From NCBI RefSeq assembly GCF_011308835.1, contig NZ_JAAOHY010000001.1, positions 310,001-374,000 on the forward strand: a stretch of DNA of 64,000 bases, given 5' to 3'. Each line of letters opens with the position of its first letter. Positions within the stretch are counted from its first letter, which is position 1. A program made the position numbers and the translations under genes. Of this stretch, positions 46,379 through 55,661 are shown piece after piece. A model generated the notes under the pieces. That model saw only the letters and a program-made list of their open reading frames with translations, was not told the origin of the DNA and searched no databases. Source of the DNA: Paracoccus xiamenensis (GTDB lineage: Bacteria; Pseudomonadota; Alphaproteobacteria; Rhodobacterales; Rhodobacteraceae).

Positions 46379-47266
46379 TCAGTTCGCGGGGGCGTCTTCG
46401 GCGTTGGCCTCCGGGGTCTCGGCAGATGCATCGGCTGCGGTGTCAGCAGGCGCGGCGCCGGTGTCCTGCGGGGCCGGCATCGGCATGGCACATGCCTCTC
46501 CGCCTTTCAGGGCATAGGTCACCTCGACATCGGCGGTGAAGGCCACCTCGCCGCCCTCGACCGGAATGCTTTTGCCTGCCGCATCGGCGCCCATGGCCCG
46601 CATCATCACCGGCTCGGGGCCGTTCATTCCCTGCCGGGGCTCGCCCATGCGGATGATGGGGCCCAATTCCAGCCCGGCGGCTTCAGCCATGACACCGGCG
46701 CGGTGGGTGGCGTCGGCCACAGCGGTGCCAAGGGCCTCGTCCTCGGTCGATTGCGAATCCTCGCGGATGAAACGGATGCCCTGCATCTCGTTCGCGCCGG
46801 CAGTCACGATGCTGTCCAGCACCTCTCCCGCGCGTGAGATATCGGTCACCCGCACGGTCAGCAGGTTCTGCGCCATATAGCCGGTAATCGTCGCCGGGGC
46901 GTTTTCGGGATAGTTCATCATCGGGTTCAGCGTCAGGCCAGAGGTCTGGATATCCGCCTCCTCGATGCCCACGCCTTTCAGCGTGTCCAGCACCGCCTGC
47001 TGTCGGGCCGAGTTGTCCGTCATGGCCTGCGCGGCGGTCTGCGACTGAGTGGTCACGCCAAGAGAGATCATGACCTGATCGGGTGCGACGCGCGATTCGC
47101 CGTGGCCGGCCACCGTCAGGATGCCCGGATGGCCGCAGCCGCCCATGCCCGTACCGCCATGGCCCGCCGGGCCGCCCGGGGCGGCAAGTGCAGGGCCGGC
47201 CAGCAGCGCCAAGGAAACCGTTCCGGCCAGCAATGCACGCATAGGGCGAATTTGACGATCAGACAT
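46379..47266 (-). CDS. SIMPL domain-containing (DUF541) periplasmic protein
   Basis: A 295-aa protein with a signal peptide (LLAGTVSLALLAGPALA) after a basic N terminus. The SIMPL domain shows TVAGHGESRVAPDQVMISLGV, TQSQTAAQAMTDNSA and the C-terminal VTYALKGG. Its end is acidic and Ala-rich. The family is found in the periplasm and outer membrane of many bacteria; a role in envelope or oxidative-stress tolerance has been suggested. The upstream start at 47266 is chosen over the Met at 47242. It is divergent from the 996-aa gene. Confidence 0.86.
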   Translation of the reverse strand: MSDRQIRPMRALLAGTVSLALLAGPALAAPGGPAGHGGTGMGGCGHPGILTVAGHGESRVAPDQVMISLGVTTQSQTAAQAMTDNSARQQAVLDTLKGVGIEEADIQTSGLTLNPMMNYPENAPATITGYMAQNLLTVRVTDISRAGEVLDSIVTAGANEMQGIRFIREDSQSTEDEALGTAVADATHRAGVMAEAAGLELGPIIRMGEPRQGMNGPEPVMMRAMGADAAGKSIPVEGGEVAFTADVEVTYALKGGEACAMPMPAPQDTGAAPADTAADASAETPEANAEDAPAN

Positions 47267-47328
47267 AGTTGTAAACTCCGTTTTAAGTGTCGGTCGGCAA
47301 CGCATCCGAACCGGATTTGTTCATTCAC

Positions 47329-47342
47329 GAACGCGCGCGTTC
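47329..47342. promoter_or_regulatory. 14-bp perfect palindrome
   Basis: GAACGCGCGCGTTC is perfectly self-complementary and lies in the intergenic region between the SIMPL gene and the 996-aa gene. It could be an operator. A GC-rich perfect palindrome of this length is expected only rarely by chance, but no matching site was noticed elsewhere in the window. Confidence 0.35.
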
Positions 47343-47406
47343 TTTCCATATGGCACGGTTCGGGGTATTCAGAAAAAAACAACGCCGGCCGAACAAGGCA
47401 CAGCAT

Positions 47407-50397
47407 ATGAACGAGCAGACGAAACGTGGGGCCATCGCCCCGGCCATGGATTTTGCGCTTGGCTTCCAGCCTGATGGCGTGCAGCTGTTGTCCCGCAACG
47501 GCGGCACTTGGGCGGAGCTTGGCCGTGCCCCCTTCGACGGGGATCTGCGCGGAGCCCTCAGCGGCTTCGTGCAGCAATTGCGCGCCGCCAACGCGCCGGG
47601 GCTGGCCTTGGTCATTCCGGGCGACCAGATCCTGTATACCGAACTGCAGCTGCCCCCGGCAGCCAGTGCCGATGCGGCATTGCATGCAGGGCTGGAGGGG
47701 CTGACGCCTTACCGGGTTGAGGATCTGGCTTTCGATTACGCGCCCACAGATGCGGCCCCCGGTAGCATGGTGAAGGTCGCAGCCGTCGCGCGCCAGACCC
47801 TGCAAGAGGCCGAGGATTTCGCCGTCCGCCACGGCTTTGCGCCCGACCGTTTCGTGGCCGCGCCGCAAGCTGACCAGTTCCCCCATGCCCCGGATTTCGG
47901 CGCCACCGAACTGGCCGCCGAATGGGCCCATGCGACCGAAATCGCCGATGACCTTGGCAATGAGGCAGCCGAACCAGCCGCCCAGCCCGAGCTGTCCCTG
48001 GTCGCGGCCGCGACAAGCGCCGTTGCCGCGCCCGGCCCGGTCATAAGCCGAATCACGCGTCATGTCGTCAATATTGCCGCCCCGGCAGAGCCTGCGGCCT
48101 CGGTCAATCTCGGCTCTATCGTGCTGCTGGGCGATGACGCAGGGGCCGAGCCCGCCGAGACCCCGGTCGCCCCGGATACCCCGGCCGGGCCAATGGTCAC
48201 CGACCCGCCGCAGGCTGCGCGTCCCGAAAAGGTGATGCCGGACCGGGCGCGGGCCTTCCACGAACGCGCGCAAGCTGCGCGGCAGATGCGCCCGCCGCTT
48301 GCAGCGCCTGCGCGCGAACGCCCGGCGGCCGGGCGCCGCATGGGCCTGTCGGGGGCGCTGCCGATGGTCGGGCTGCTGGTGCTGGGTCTTGGCATCGCTG
48401 CTGCGATTTCCAGCCGCGATCCGGCTCCTGAAGCCGACGCGCCGACTGCGGCCGTGACCACCGCGCCTGCGGCCACTGCGCCCGCATCGGCCCCGGCAGT
48501 CGCAACACCGCCGGCGACAACCAGCGTGCCCGCACCCGCCGCGCAGAACGCGGTGCCGACCGTTCCCCGTACGGCACCGGCGGCCGCGGCGCCTGCGCCG
48601 ACGCAGAACCCCGCCGTGGTTGCAACGGGCCCGTCTGTCCCGGCACCAGCCGCTGCCGTGCCGCAGGAAGCGGTCAGTCAAACCCCGGTGACGGACACGA
48701 ATGCCGGGCAGGCCCAGACCTCCGCCGCGAGCGTTCCCGCTGTCGCACCGCCGCAGCAGGTGATCTCTGGCGCGTCGGACCTGCTGGGGCAAAGCCCAGC
48801 ACCCGCCGCCACCGCAGCCGCACCGGAACAAGTGCCGCAACCCGCAACGGCGGCGCAGGACCCTGCCCCGGCGGCGCAGACCCCGCCCGCCGTCGCGCAA
48901 GTGCCGGCAGTAGCGGCGAAACCCGAAGCACGCCCGGCTGTGGCCAGTTCGGCCCGGCCGAAATCGCGCCCTGCCGACCTGGCCCGCGTCAGCACCCCCA
49001 CAGCCGAGCCGTCGCGCAGCAGCGCGCCGTCTGCCAGCGCCGGCAACAACACGCCCGCAGCGGCTCCGGCGGCGCGGCCAGCCTCGCGCCCGGCGCAGGA
49101 ACCAGCGGCACGGAGCTCGGCCAGCCGCAGCCCCGGCGCGCCTGACAGCAGCACGCTGCGCAGTTCGGCCCGACCGAAGACGGCGCCCTCGCGCAGTGCG
49201 CCGGCGCAGGCCTCTGCCCAGCCCGATACGCGCCCCGCTGTTCCGCGCAATCCGCAGCCCTATGAGCGGCGGGCCCAGCCTGAACCGACAGGCAGCCGGC
49301 CTCCGCCGAAGCCGGCAGGATCCAGCAATCAGGGCGCCGCGCTGCATACGCAGCCGGCGCCTATTCGTTTGAGCATGTTCACTCAGGCGGGCCATGCCGC
49401 AATGTTGGATCGGCTGGATCGGCCCTGGGCCGAAACCCGCACCGAAGTCGCCATTCCGCTGATCCGCACTGCGCAGGCGCGGCCCTCGCGCAAGCCAACC
49501 CGCAGCGATGCTGTCGACGATGCAGTGGCGGCTGCCATCGCGGCCGACCGTCCGGCCGCGCGCGCCTCGAGCGCTGCCTCGACCGCCGCCCCTGCCAGGG
49601 GGGCGCTTGGCCGTTCGGATCGTCCGCGTCACCGGCCTTCGGGCCTGGCAAGCGCTGGCTCGGCCAGCACGTCGGGCCTGTCGGCGGCGACCAATGCCGC
49701 GGTTGAGGAAGCGATCGCCGCCGCCGTCAGTTCCTCGGCTGCGGTGCCGGGTCGGGTGGCGTTGACCGCGCTGCGCAGTTCAGCGCGGCCGCAGCGCCGG
49801 GGCAATGTGCCCGCGCAGGCCCCCGCCGAACGTGGCGGCAGCGCGAGCGGGCAGGAAGGCACGCTGGCCCCCGTCCCGGATGCGGCCGCTGCCTCAAAAG
49901 CCGCCGCCGAAGCTGCTGCCCTGGCCGAGCGCCGCCGGCTTGATGATGAATTGCAGCGCCAGGCCGAACAGCGGGCGCGCAACCGCGCCGCGGCCGATGC
50001 CCAGGCCGCGGCCCAGGCAAAGGCCGCCGCTGAAGCACGCGCCCGCGCGCAGGCCGAGGCAGAGGCCGCCGCTGCCGCACGCAAGAACCAGCGCTATCGC
50101 CCGCCCGAGGTCGATAACGAACCCGAGGTCGCCGCAGCGCCCTCGGCCCCCACAAACACCTCCACTGCCGGAGCGGCCACCAATCGCGGCATCGACCTGA
50201 ACGCGACCCAGCTGATCGGGACCGTCGGCGCCGGAAAGGCCAGCCGGGGGCTGATCCGGCTGCGCAATGGCAAGATCGTGACCGTGCGGCTGGGCGACAA
50301 GATCAATGGCGGCCAGATCACCCAGATCGGCAATGGCGGGCTGCGATACGTCAAGGCAGGCAAGCAATATTCATTGCCCATTCTGAACGGGCGCTGA
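47407..50397 (+). CDS. GspL/PilN-like membrane protein with disordered region and GspC-like C terminus
   Basis: A 996-aa single-pass protein. The N terminus (residues about 1-110) resembles the GspL/PilN actin-like fold: VIPGDQILYTELQLPPAA, then GLTPYRVEDLAFDYAP. A central membrane segment (about 312-336) precedes roughly 590 residues that are extremely rich in Ala, Pro and Ser and probably disordered. This region has two degenerate copies of an Ala-rich segment (DAVDDAVAAAIAAD and NAAVEEAIAAAVSS) each followed by an RSS/RSD-x-RP motif. The last 70 residues (LIGTVGAGKASRGLIRLRNG, VRLGDKINGGQITQI) look like the GspC/PilP homology domain. No other secretion or pilus genes are nearby. An upstream start at 47350 is possible; the choice of 47407 is uncertain. 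Confidence 0.7.
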   Translation: MNEQTKRGAIAPAMDFALGFQPDGVQLLSRNGGTWAELGRAPFDGDLRGALSGFVQQLRAANAPGLALVIPGDQILYTELQLPPAASADAALHAGLEGLTPYRVEDLAFDYAPTDAAPGSMVKVAAVARQTLQEAEDFAVRHGFAPDRFVAAPQADQFPHAPDFGATELAAEWAHATEIADDLGNEAAEPAAQPELSLVAAATSAVAAPGPVISRITRHVVNIAAPAEPAASVNLGSIVLLGDDAGAEPAETPVAPDTPAGPMVTDPPQAARPEKVMPDRARAFHERAQAARQMRPPLAAPARERPAAGRRMGLSGALPMVGLLVLGLGIAAAISSRDPAPEADAPTAAVTTAPAATAPASAPAVATPPATTSVPAPAAQNAVPTVPRTAPAAAAPAPTQNPAVVATGPSVPAPAAAVPQEAVSQTPVTDTNAGQAQTSAASVPAVAPPQQVISGASDLLGQSPAPAATAAAPEQVPQPATAAQDPAPAAQTPPAVAQVPAVAAKPEARPAVASSARPKSRPADLARVSTPTAEPSRSSAPSASAGNNTPAAAPAARPASRPAQEPAARSSASRSPGAPDSSTLRSSARPKTAPSRSAPAQASAQPDTRPAVPRNPQPYERRAQPEPTGSRPPPKPAGSSNQGAALHTQPAPIRLSMFTQAGHAAMLDRLDRPWAETRTEVAIPLIRTAQARPSRKPTRSDAVDDAVAAAIAADRPAARASSAASTAAPARGALGRSDRPRHRPSGLASAGSASTSGLSAATNAAVEEAIAAAVSSSAAVPGRVALTALRSSARPQRRGNVPAQAPAERGGSASGQEGTLAPVPDAAAASKAAAEAAALAERRRLDDELQRQAEQRARNRAAADAQAAAQAKAAAEARARAQAEAEAAAAARKNQRYRPPEVDNEPEVAAAPSAPTNTSTAGAATNRGIDLNATQLIGTVGAGKASRGLIRLRNGKIVTVRLGDKINGGQITQIGNGGLRYVKAGKQYSLPILNGR

Positions 50398-50403
50398 TCG
50401 CGG

Positions 50404-52296
50404 ATGGCCGACTTCCTGTTACTTGCGACGGTCTATCTTGCGACGATGATCGTGGCCGTGCCTGTCTCGACCCGGCTGGGGTTGGGGTCGGTGCTGGGCT
50501 ATCTGATCGCCGGGATTATCATCGGCCCGGTGCTGGGCCTGTCCGGGCACGAGATGCACGATCTGCAGCATTTCGCCGAATTCGGCGTGGTGATGATGCT
50601 GTTCATCATCGGGCTGGAACTGGAGCCGCGCGTGCTGTGGGGGATGCGCAAGCGGCTGGTAGGGCTGGGCGGTGTGCAGATCATGGGGACGCTGGGGCTG
50701 ATCTTTTTGGCCGCGCTGGCGCTGAACCAGACCTGGCAGGTATCGCTGGCGCTGGGGATGATCCTGTCACTCAGCTCGACGGCGATCGTGCTGCAGACGC
50801 TTTCGGAAAAGAACCTGATGCAGACGCGAGGCGGGCGTGATGCCTTTGCGGTGCTGCTGACGCAGGACATCGCGGTCATCCCGATGCTGGCGCTGATGCC
50901 TTTGCTTGCGACTTCGCCCATTCGCGTCGTGGCGGGTGATGAATCGCTGGGCGGGGCCTTCATGGCGCAGCTTCCGGGCTGGGCCGCCGCAGTCGTGACG
51001 CTGGCCGCGATTGCCATTGTCATCCTGATCGGCAATTACGCGATCCGGCCGCTGTTCCGCTTTGTCCACACGGCCCGCCTGCGCGAGATGGACACGATCA
51101 TGGCGCTGTTCATCGTCGTGGGTATCGCCTCGCTGATGAGTTTCGTCGGCCTCTCGCCCGCGCTTGGGACCTTTCTAGCAGGCGTGATGCTGGCCAGTTC
51201 CGAATTCAAGCACGAACTGGAAAGCCAGATCGAGCCCTTCAAGGGCCTGCTGCTGGGGCTGTTCTTCATCACCGTCGGTGCCGGGATGGATTTCGCGCTG
51301 TTTGCCGAAATGCCGATCATTGTGATCGGCGTGACGGCGGTGCTGATCGCGATCAAGGCGGGCGTGCTGCATCTGATTGCGCGCTCGGTCAAGATGGCGC
51401 CGCGGGACCGGGCCCTGTTCACGCTGTCACTGGCGCAGGCGGGCGAGTTCGGCTTTGTGCTGGTTTCCTATGCCGTGGCGCTGCGGGTGTTGCCGGACCG
51501 GCTGGCGCAGGGTTTCCTGCTGGTCATCGCGCTGTCGATGCTGGTTACGCCGCTGTTGTTCATCGCCAATGACAAGATCAGCCGCCGCCTTGCCGAAGCC
51601 GCCGCCGAACAGCCCCATCGCCCCGACCAGATCGAGGAACAGCAGCCGATCATCATTGCTGGCATTGGCCGTTTCGGGCAGGTGGTCAACCGGCTGGTCA
51701 CCCATTCCGGGTTAAAGACGACGGTGCTGGATCACGACCTGAAGCTGATCCAGCTGATGCGGCGCTATGGATTCAAGGGTTATTTCGGCGATCCGACCCG
51801 GCCCGAGGTCTTGGCCGCCGCCGGGCTGGACAGGGCGCAGATCCTTGTTGCCGCACTGGATAACCCTGACAGTAATGTCCAGCTGGTCCGCTATGCCCGC
51901 GAAAAGCGGCCCGATCTGAAGATTATCGCGCGCGCGCGCGACCGCATCACCGTTTATCAGCTTTATGCCGCAGGTGCCGATCACATCGTCCGCGAAATGT
52001 TCGATGCCAGCTTGAGGGCCGGCCGGTATGCCTTGGAAAATGCTGGCTTTTCCGAGTACGAGGCGCATGAGGCCGAGACGATCTTTTACAAGATCGACCG
52101 CGCCAGCCTGCGCGAACTGGCCGAGCTGTGGGATCCCGCCGTGCCGATAGAAGAGAATGAGGCCTATATCAACCGCACCGTCCAGATCAACCAGAAGCTG
52201 GAAGCGGCACTGATGGAGCGTTTTTCCCATGGCCCCGCCGCTGGTCCGATCGTGCCTGACAGGGGGCCAGAGCCAGAGGATATCCTGAATTCCTGA
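50404..52296 (+). CDS. monovalent cation:proton antiporter, KefB/KefC type
   Basis: A 630-aa CPA2-family antiporter with about 12 membrane helices (FLLLATVYLATMIVAVPVS at the start) and a cytoplasmic TrkA-N domain beginning near residue 415 with IIIAGIGRFGQVVNRLV. Motifs include LFIIGLELEPRVLW and LTQDIAVIPMLAL. Members extrude K+ or Na+ and can be gated by glutathione adducts; that subtype cannot be assigned. It starts 6 bp after the 996-aa gene, so the two are probably co-transcribed. Confidence 0.92.
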   Translation: MADFLLLATVYLATMIVAVPVSTRLGLGSVLGYLIAGIIIGPVLGLSGHEMHDLQHFAEFGVVMMLFIIGLELEPRVLWGMRKRLVGLGGVQIMGTLGLIFLAALALNQTWQVSLALGMILSLSSTAIVLQTLSEKNLMQTRGGRDAFAVLLTQDIAVIPMLALMPLLATSPIRVVAGDESLGGAFMAQLPGWAAAVVTLAAIAIVILIGNYAIRPLFRFVHTARLREMDTIMALFIVVGIASLMSFVGLSPALGTFLAGVMLASSEFKHELESQIEPFKGLLLGLFFITVGAGMDFALFAEMPIIVIGVTAVLIAIKAGVLHLIARSVKMAPRDRALFTLSLAQAGEFGFVLVSYAVALRVLPDRLAQGFLLVIALSMLVTPLLFIANDKISRRLAEAAAEQPHRPDQIEEQQPIIIAGIGRFGQVVNRLVTHSGLKTTVLDHDLKLIQLMRRYGFKGYFGDPTRPEVLAAAGLDRAQILVAALDNPDSNVQLVRYAREKRPDLKIIARARDRITVYQLYAAGADHIVREMFDASLRAGRYALENAGFSEYEAHEAETIFYKIDRASLRELAELWDPAVPIEENEAYINRTVQINQKLEAALMERFSHGPAAGPIVPDRGPEPEDILNS

Positions 52297-52407
52297 ACTT
52301 CAGGGCCGAGCGGTCGGGAAGGGGGGGAACGCCTGTCCTCGCGCTGTTCGACCTGCGTCGTTTCCCGCAATCGAAAGGGCGCGGGCCCTGCGCGGGTTGC
52401 AATAAAA

Positions 52408-52429
52408 AAGGGCCGCTTGTGCGGCCCTT
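52408..52429 (-). terminator. rho-independent terminator of carD
   Basis: AAGGGCCGC and GCGGCCCTT form a 9-bp stem with a 4-nt loop. On the minus strand it is followed by a run of six T residues, consistent with termination of carD (stop at 52453). It could also act for the convergent antiporter gene. Confidence 0.85.
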
Positions 52430-52452
52430 CACATCGCCATTGCAATCCGCGA

Positions 52453-52962
52453 TCAGGCGGCGCGAGCCAGCAGAACCTCGTCCACTTTCTTCTGCGCGCC
52501 CGAGGCGTCGATGCCGGCCACGGCGGCGACTTCGCGTGTCAGGCGGTCGAGGGCGGCTTCGTAAAGCTGACGTTCGGAATAGGACTGTTCGCGCTGATCG
52601 TCGTTGCGGTGCAGGTCGCGCACCACCTCGGCGATGGCCAGCAGGTCGCCCGAGTTGATCTTCTGTTCATATTCCTGCGCCCGGCGCGACCACATGGCGC
52701 GCTTGACACGGGCCTTGCCCTTCAGCGTCGCCAGGGCCTGATCGACCAGATCGGGGCTGGCCAGGCTGCGCATGCCGATTTCAGTGGCGCGCGCAGTCGG
52801 GACGCGCAGGGTCATCTTGTCCTTCTCGAACGAAATCACGAACATTTCCAGCTTCATGCCGGCGACTTCCTGTTCCTCGATCGAAACGATCTTGCCCACG
52901 CCATGGGCAGGGTAGACGACGAAGTCATCGGGGCGGAATTCGGATTTCTTGGTCTTGGACAT
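52453..52962 (-). CDS. carD: CarD family transcriptional regulator
   Basis: RNA polymerase-binding protein of 169 aa that stabilises open complexes and is needed for rRNA transcription in alphaproteobacteria. The N-terminal RNAP-interacting domain reads FRPDDFVVYPAHGVGKIVSIEEQEVAG and the C-terminal DNA-contacting domain includes RDLHRNDDQREQSYSERQLYEAALDRL. It stands alone and has a T-tract terminator. Confidence 0.94.
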   Translation of the reverse strand: MSKTKKSEFRPDDFVVYPAHGVGKIVSIEEQEVAGMKLEMFVISFEKDKMTLRVPTARATEIGMRSLASPDLVDQALATLKGKARVKRAMWSRRAQEYEQKINSGDLLAIAEVVRDLHRNDDQREQSYSERQLYEAALDRLTREVAAVAGIDASGAQKKVDEVLLARAA

Positions 52963-53288
52963 TCAATATTCCTTCCATTGGGCGCCGCTGCTGCGCAGGG
53001 TCAAGCGGCACAAACGGCCTGACGGCGGGGCGATACCCCTTCCGCAGGCCGGGTTTTCTGATTCATCATTCCATCGGGCAGACGATGGACATCCTTTCGT
53101 TCCATGCCAGGACAGGGCGTTCGCCCGGCAGTTTGTAACAGGACTATATCACAAAATTCCGTGCGAAAAAAGCCGCCTCACCATGCCACACGCTGGTGGC
53201 ACAGATGGGACGGTCCGAAAGGCGTTTCAAGGTGTTGGATCGGAACCGGCGCCCGTAATGGGCACCGTCCAGACAGAATCGCCGCGGC
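52963..53288. other. intergenic region between carD and fdxA
   Basis: The 326-bp stretch carries no supported gene. It has a small inverted repeat CCATCG-N6-CGATGG at 53071-53088. Probably it carries the carD promoter and the fdxA 3' region. Confidence 0.45.
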
Positions 53289-53627
53289 TCAATCGCCTTC
53301 GCCCGGGGTCGGGCTGAAGTATTTTTCCAGCTTGCCGGAAACGCCATCCATTTCTTCGTAACCGGGCATCGGGTCCTTTTTGCGGGTGATGACCGGCCAT
53401 TGATCGGCATATTTCCGGTTGAACTCCACCCAGGGCTCCATGTCCGGCTCGGTATCGGGGCGGATCGCATCGGCGGGGCATTCGGGTTCACAGACGCCGC
53501 AGTCAATGCATTCGTCGGGATGGATCACCAGCGTGTTCTCGCCCTCGTAGAAGCAATCCACGGGGCAGACCTCGACGCAGTCGGTGTATTTGCACATGAT
53601 GCAATTGTCGGTGACGACATAGGTCAT
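53289..53627 (-). CDS. fdxA: ferredoxin FdxA (7Fe type)
   Basis: A 112-aa ferredoxin. The N-terminal [18 protein letters not shown] and the second [17 protein letters not shown] supply ligands of the [3Fe-4S] and [4Fe-4S] clusters; the C-terminal extension ([19 protein letters not shown]) is normal for FdxA. The electron partner is unknown. It lies in the same orientation as the ornithine-lipid genes but is separated from olsA by 66 bp. Confidence 0.95.
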   Translation of the reverse strand: MTYVVTDNCIMCKYTDCVEVCPVDCFYEGENTLVIHPDECIDCGVCEPECPADAIRPDTEPDMEPWVEFNRKYADQWPVITRKKDPMPGYEEMDGVSGKLEKYFSPTPGEGD

Positions 53628-53693
53628 TGGCGCGTCCCTTTCGGCATTCGGCTTTCACCTAGACCGCTGCGGCGGGCCTTTCAAGCCGGTTTG

Positions 53694-54563
53694 CTAAGGA
53701 TTTTCCGTGTTTGAGGGACTGTTGGCGCCATCAAAGGGCAGCGCCGCCCGGATCGCGGTTTCGGCCGCGCGGGACAGTATTTTGCGGTCTTTGCCCGCAA
53801 CGGGAATTGGTTCATGCAGCAGGATTTCTGCCGAACCCTGTCGCTTGACGGCCAGCACCGAAAGAATATGCGGCCCAAGTGACATGTCGCCCCACCAGCC
53901 ATAGAAGCGCGCGTCTTCACCTTTCGGTGCGTGATAGACTGCGGTGAGGGGCTGAATCACCAGTGCCTGCGGCATTTCGGGGGCAAGGAAGCCCTGAAAC
54001 AGCGTCGGCTTGAACGGCAGCACGCGCCGTCCGTCGCTGGAGGTGCCCTCGGGGAAGAACAGCAGCCTGTGGCCGGCGCGGGTCCGCGCGGCAAATTCGG
54101 CCGCCTGTTCGCTGGCAAGGCGCGGATCGCGTGTGACGAAATGCGTATCCGTCACCCGGGTCAGGATATTGACGCCGGGCCAAGTCGAGACCTCGGATTT
54201 CGCCACGAAGAAGATCGGCATGGCGGCGTTCATGGTGAAGATGTCCAGCCAGCTGGAATGGTTCGCCACCACAGCGCCTGACCCTCGCATGGGCGTGCCG
54301 ATGCGCCGCCAGCCCATGCCGATGCAGAACAGCACCGCCCGACAGACCCCCTGCACGAACGGCCCACTGAGCGGCCGGCGGCGACCGGCAAAAGGCCGCT
54401 CGGCCAAGCGCAGCAGCATCAGCAACGGCACGCCAAGGGCCAGCACCATAACCGCGGGCAACCCGCGCCGGATCACCCGCACCCAACCCATCAGGTCGGG
54501 CCGGGCAAGGGCGGGCGGCGCGCCGCCCCGCCAGGTCTGGGCGGTCAGCCGTTCGTCTGCCAT
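53694..54563 (-). CDS. olsA: lyso-ornithine lipid acyltransferase (PlsC family)
   Basis: Adds the second acyl group in ornithine lipid synthesis. The 289-aa PlsC-family protein has one N-terminal hydrophobic segment (LPAVMVLALGVPLLMLL), the H-x4-D active site (His102/Asp107 in VVANHSSWLDIF) and FFPEGTSSDGRRVLPFKP. The start codon at 54563 lies inside the end of olsB (19-bp overlap). The adjacent N-acyltransferase gene makes the OlsA assignment stronger than for a free-standing PlsC homologue. Confidence 0.9.
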   Translation of the reverse strand: MADERLTAQTWRGGAPPALARPDLMGWVRVIRRGLPAVMVLALGVPLLMLLRLAERPFAGRRRPLSGPFVQGVCRAVLFCIGMGWRRIGTPMRGSGAVVANHSSWLDIFTMNAAMPIFFVAKSEVSTWPGVNILTRVTDTHFVTRDPRLASEQAAEFAARTRAGHRLLFFPEGTSSDGRRVLPFKPTLFQGFLAPEMPQALVIQPLTAVYHAPKGEDARFYGWWGDMSLGPHILSVLAVKRQGSAEILLHEPIPVAGKDRKILSRAAETAIRAALPFDGANSPSNTENP

Positions 54564-55330
54564 CGGGCGGTATAGAAATCGCGGTGCTTCGCGGACATGG
54601 CGGCGGTATCCATCATCAGCAGCACATCGGTGGTGTTGAAGGGGCGGTCCAGAAATGCACCCTCGCCAATGGTGCCGCCCAGCCGCAGATATGCCTTGAT
54701 CAGCGGTGGCATGCCCAGCATGGCGGCGCGGCGGTCCAGTTCGTCCTTGCCCAGAAGGTCCATGCGCTGGAAACCCTCGGGCCGGGCGACGGGGCGCAGC
54801 GCCTCGGGTGCAAGGTGGTGGTGGTGCAACCAGCCAAGCGGTTGTGCCAGCGGTTGCGCATCGGTGCCGTGGAAGGACGCGACGCCGAACAGGATCTCGA
54901 CCCCGCGCGCCAGCACATATTCCGACAGCGCTTTCCACATCAGGAACAGCCCGGCACCGCCGCGATATTCGTCCAGCACGCAGGAACGCCCCAGTTCCAA
55001 CAGCGGCCGGCCCGAGGCCTTCAGCTTCGACAGGTCATATTCGCTGTCACAATAGAAGCGCCCGAATTCGGCGGCGCGATCACCGGGCAGAAGGCGATAG
55101 ACGCCTACGACGTGATCCAACTGGCTTGCATCGCGGCGGGTATCGATCAGCACCAGGTGATCCACGATCGGGTCGAATTCGTCACGCTCCAGCCGGGCCT
55201 CGTGGTCGACCAGTGGACCGTCGCCGCCCAGCTCCTCGACGAAGACACGATAGCGCAGGCGCTGCGCGGCCATGAGGTCGGTATTGTCACGGGCAAGGCG
55301 GATTTCGAAGAAATTATTGTCCAGAGTCAT
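54545..55330 (-). CDS. olsB: ornithine N-acyltransferase
   Basis: Forms lyso-ornithine lipid by N-acylation of ornithine. The 261-aa GNAT-fold protein contains RLRYRVFVEELGGDGPLVDHEARLERDEFD, HVVGVYRLLP and ELGRSCVLDEYRGGAGLFLMWKAL, matching the OlsB/hemolysin-like acyltransferase family. It is translationally coupled to olsA. Phosphate limitation usually activates such operons; no PhoB box was identified here. Confidence 0.92.
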   Translation of the reverse strand: MTLDNNFFEIRLARDNTDLMAAQRLRYRVFVEELGGDGPLVDHEARLERDEFDPIVDHLVLIDTRRDASQLDHVVGVYRLLPGDRAAEFGRFYCDSEYDLSKLKASGRPLLELGRSCVLDEYRGGAGLFLMWKALSEYVLARGVEILFGVASFHGTDAQPLAQPLGWLHHHHLAPEALRPVARPEGFQRMDLLGKDELDRRAAMLGMPPLIKAYLRLGGTIGEGAFLDRPFNTTDVLLMMDTAAMSAKHRDFYTARWQTNG

Positions 55331-55467
55331 GGACCTTCCTGAATTCGGAACGAGATGTATCTAGAAAATACGCCGCTTCATTGCAACAGCATGGCGGCGA
55401 CATTGGTTAAGCATATTGATGCATTGACACAGCCTATGGTTGTGTTCACGCTGGCGACATGTCTGCA

Positions 55468-55647
55468 TCATTCGGCGTCAGTCTCGACCAGCTCCAGCGT
55501 TACATGGGCGCCGTCGATGACGCGTTTGCCGGCCTCGGCAAAGTTCACGGTGATGCGGTCGCCGACGCGCGATTGCACCTGCCCAAGCCCCCATTCGGGG
55601 GCTTGCGGGTGGCGGACGATCATCCCCGGTTCCAGAAATTCATTCAT
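55468..55647 (-). CDS. DUF3553 domain-containing small protein
   Basis: A 59-aa protein: MNEFLEPGMIVRHPQAPEWG, then LGQVQSRVGDRITVNFAEAG. DUF3553 is a small, SH3-like or RNA/DNA-associated domain. It shares the leader region with the divergent chpT gene (14 bp apart) and lies upstream of olsB. The strong family match makes it real despite the short length. Confidence 0.8.
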   Translation of the reverse strand: MNEFLEPGMIVRHPQAPEWGLGQVQSRVGDRITVNFAEAGKRVIDGAHVTLELVETDAE

Positions 55648-55661
55648 CGGAAAGTCCCATC

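Noticed and set aside
47116..49632. 838-aa minus-strand frame over the 996-aa gene
   Set aside because: Arg-rich and low in hydrophobic pattern; antisense to a frame with membrane segment and recognisable end domains.
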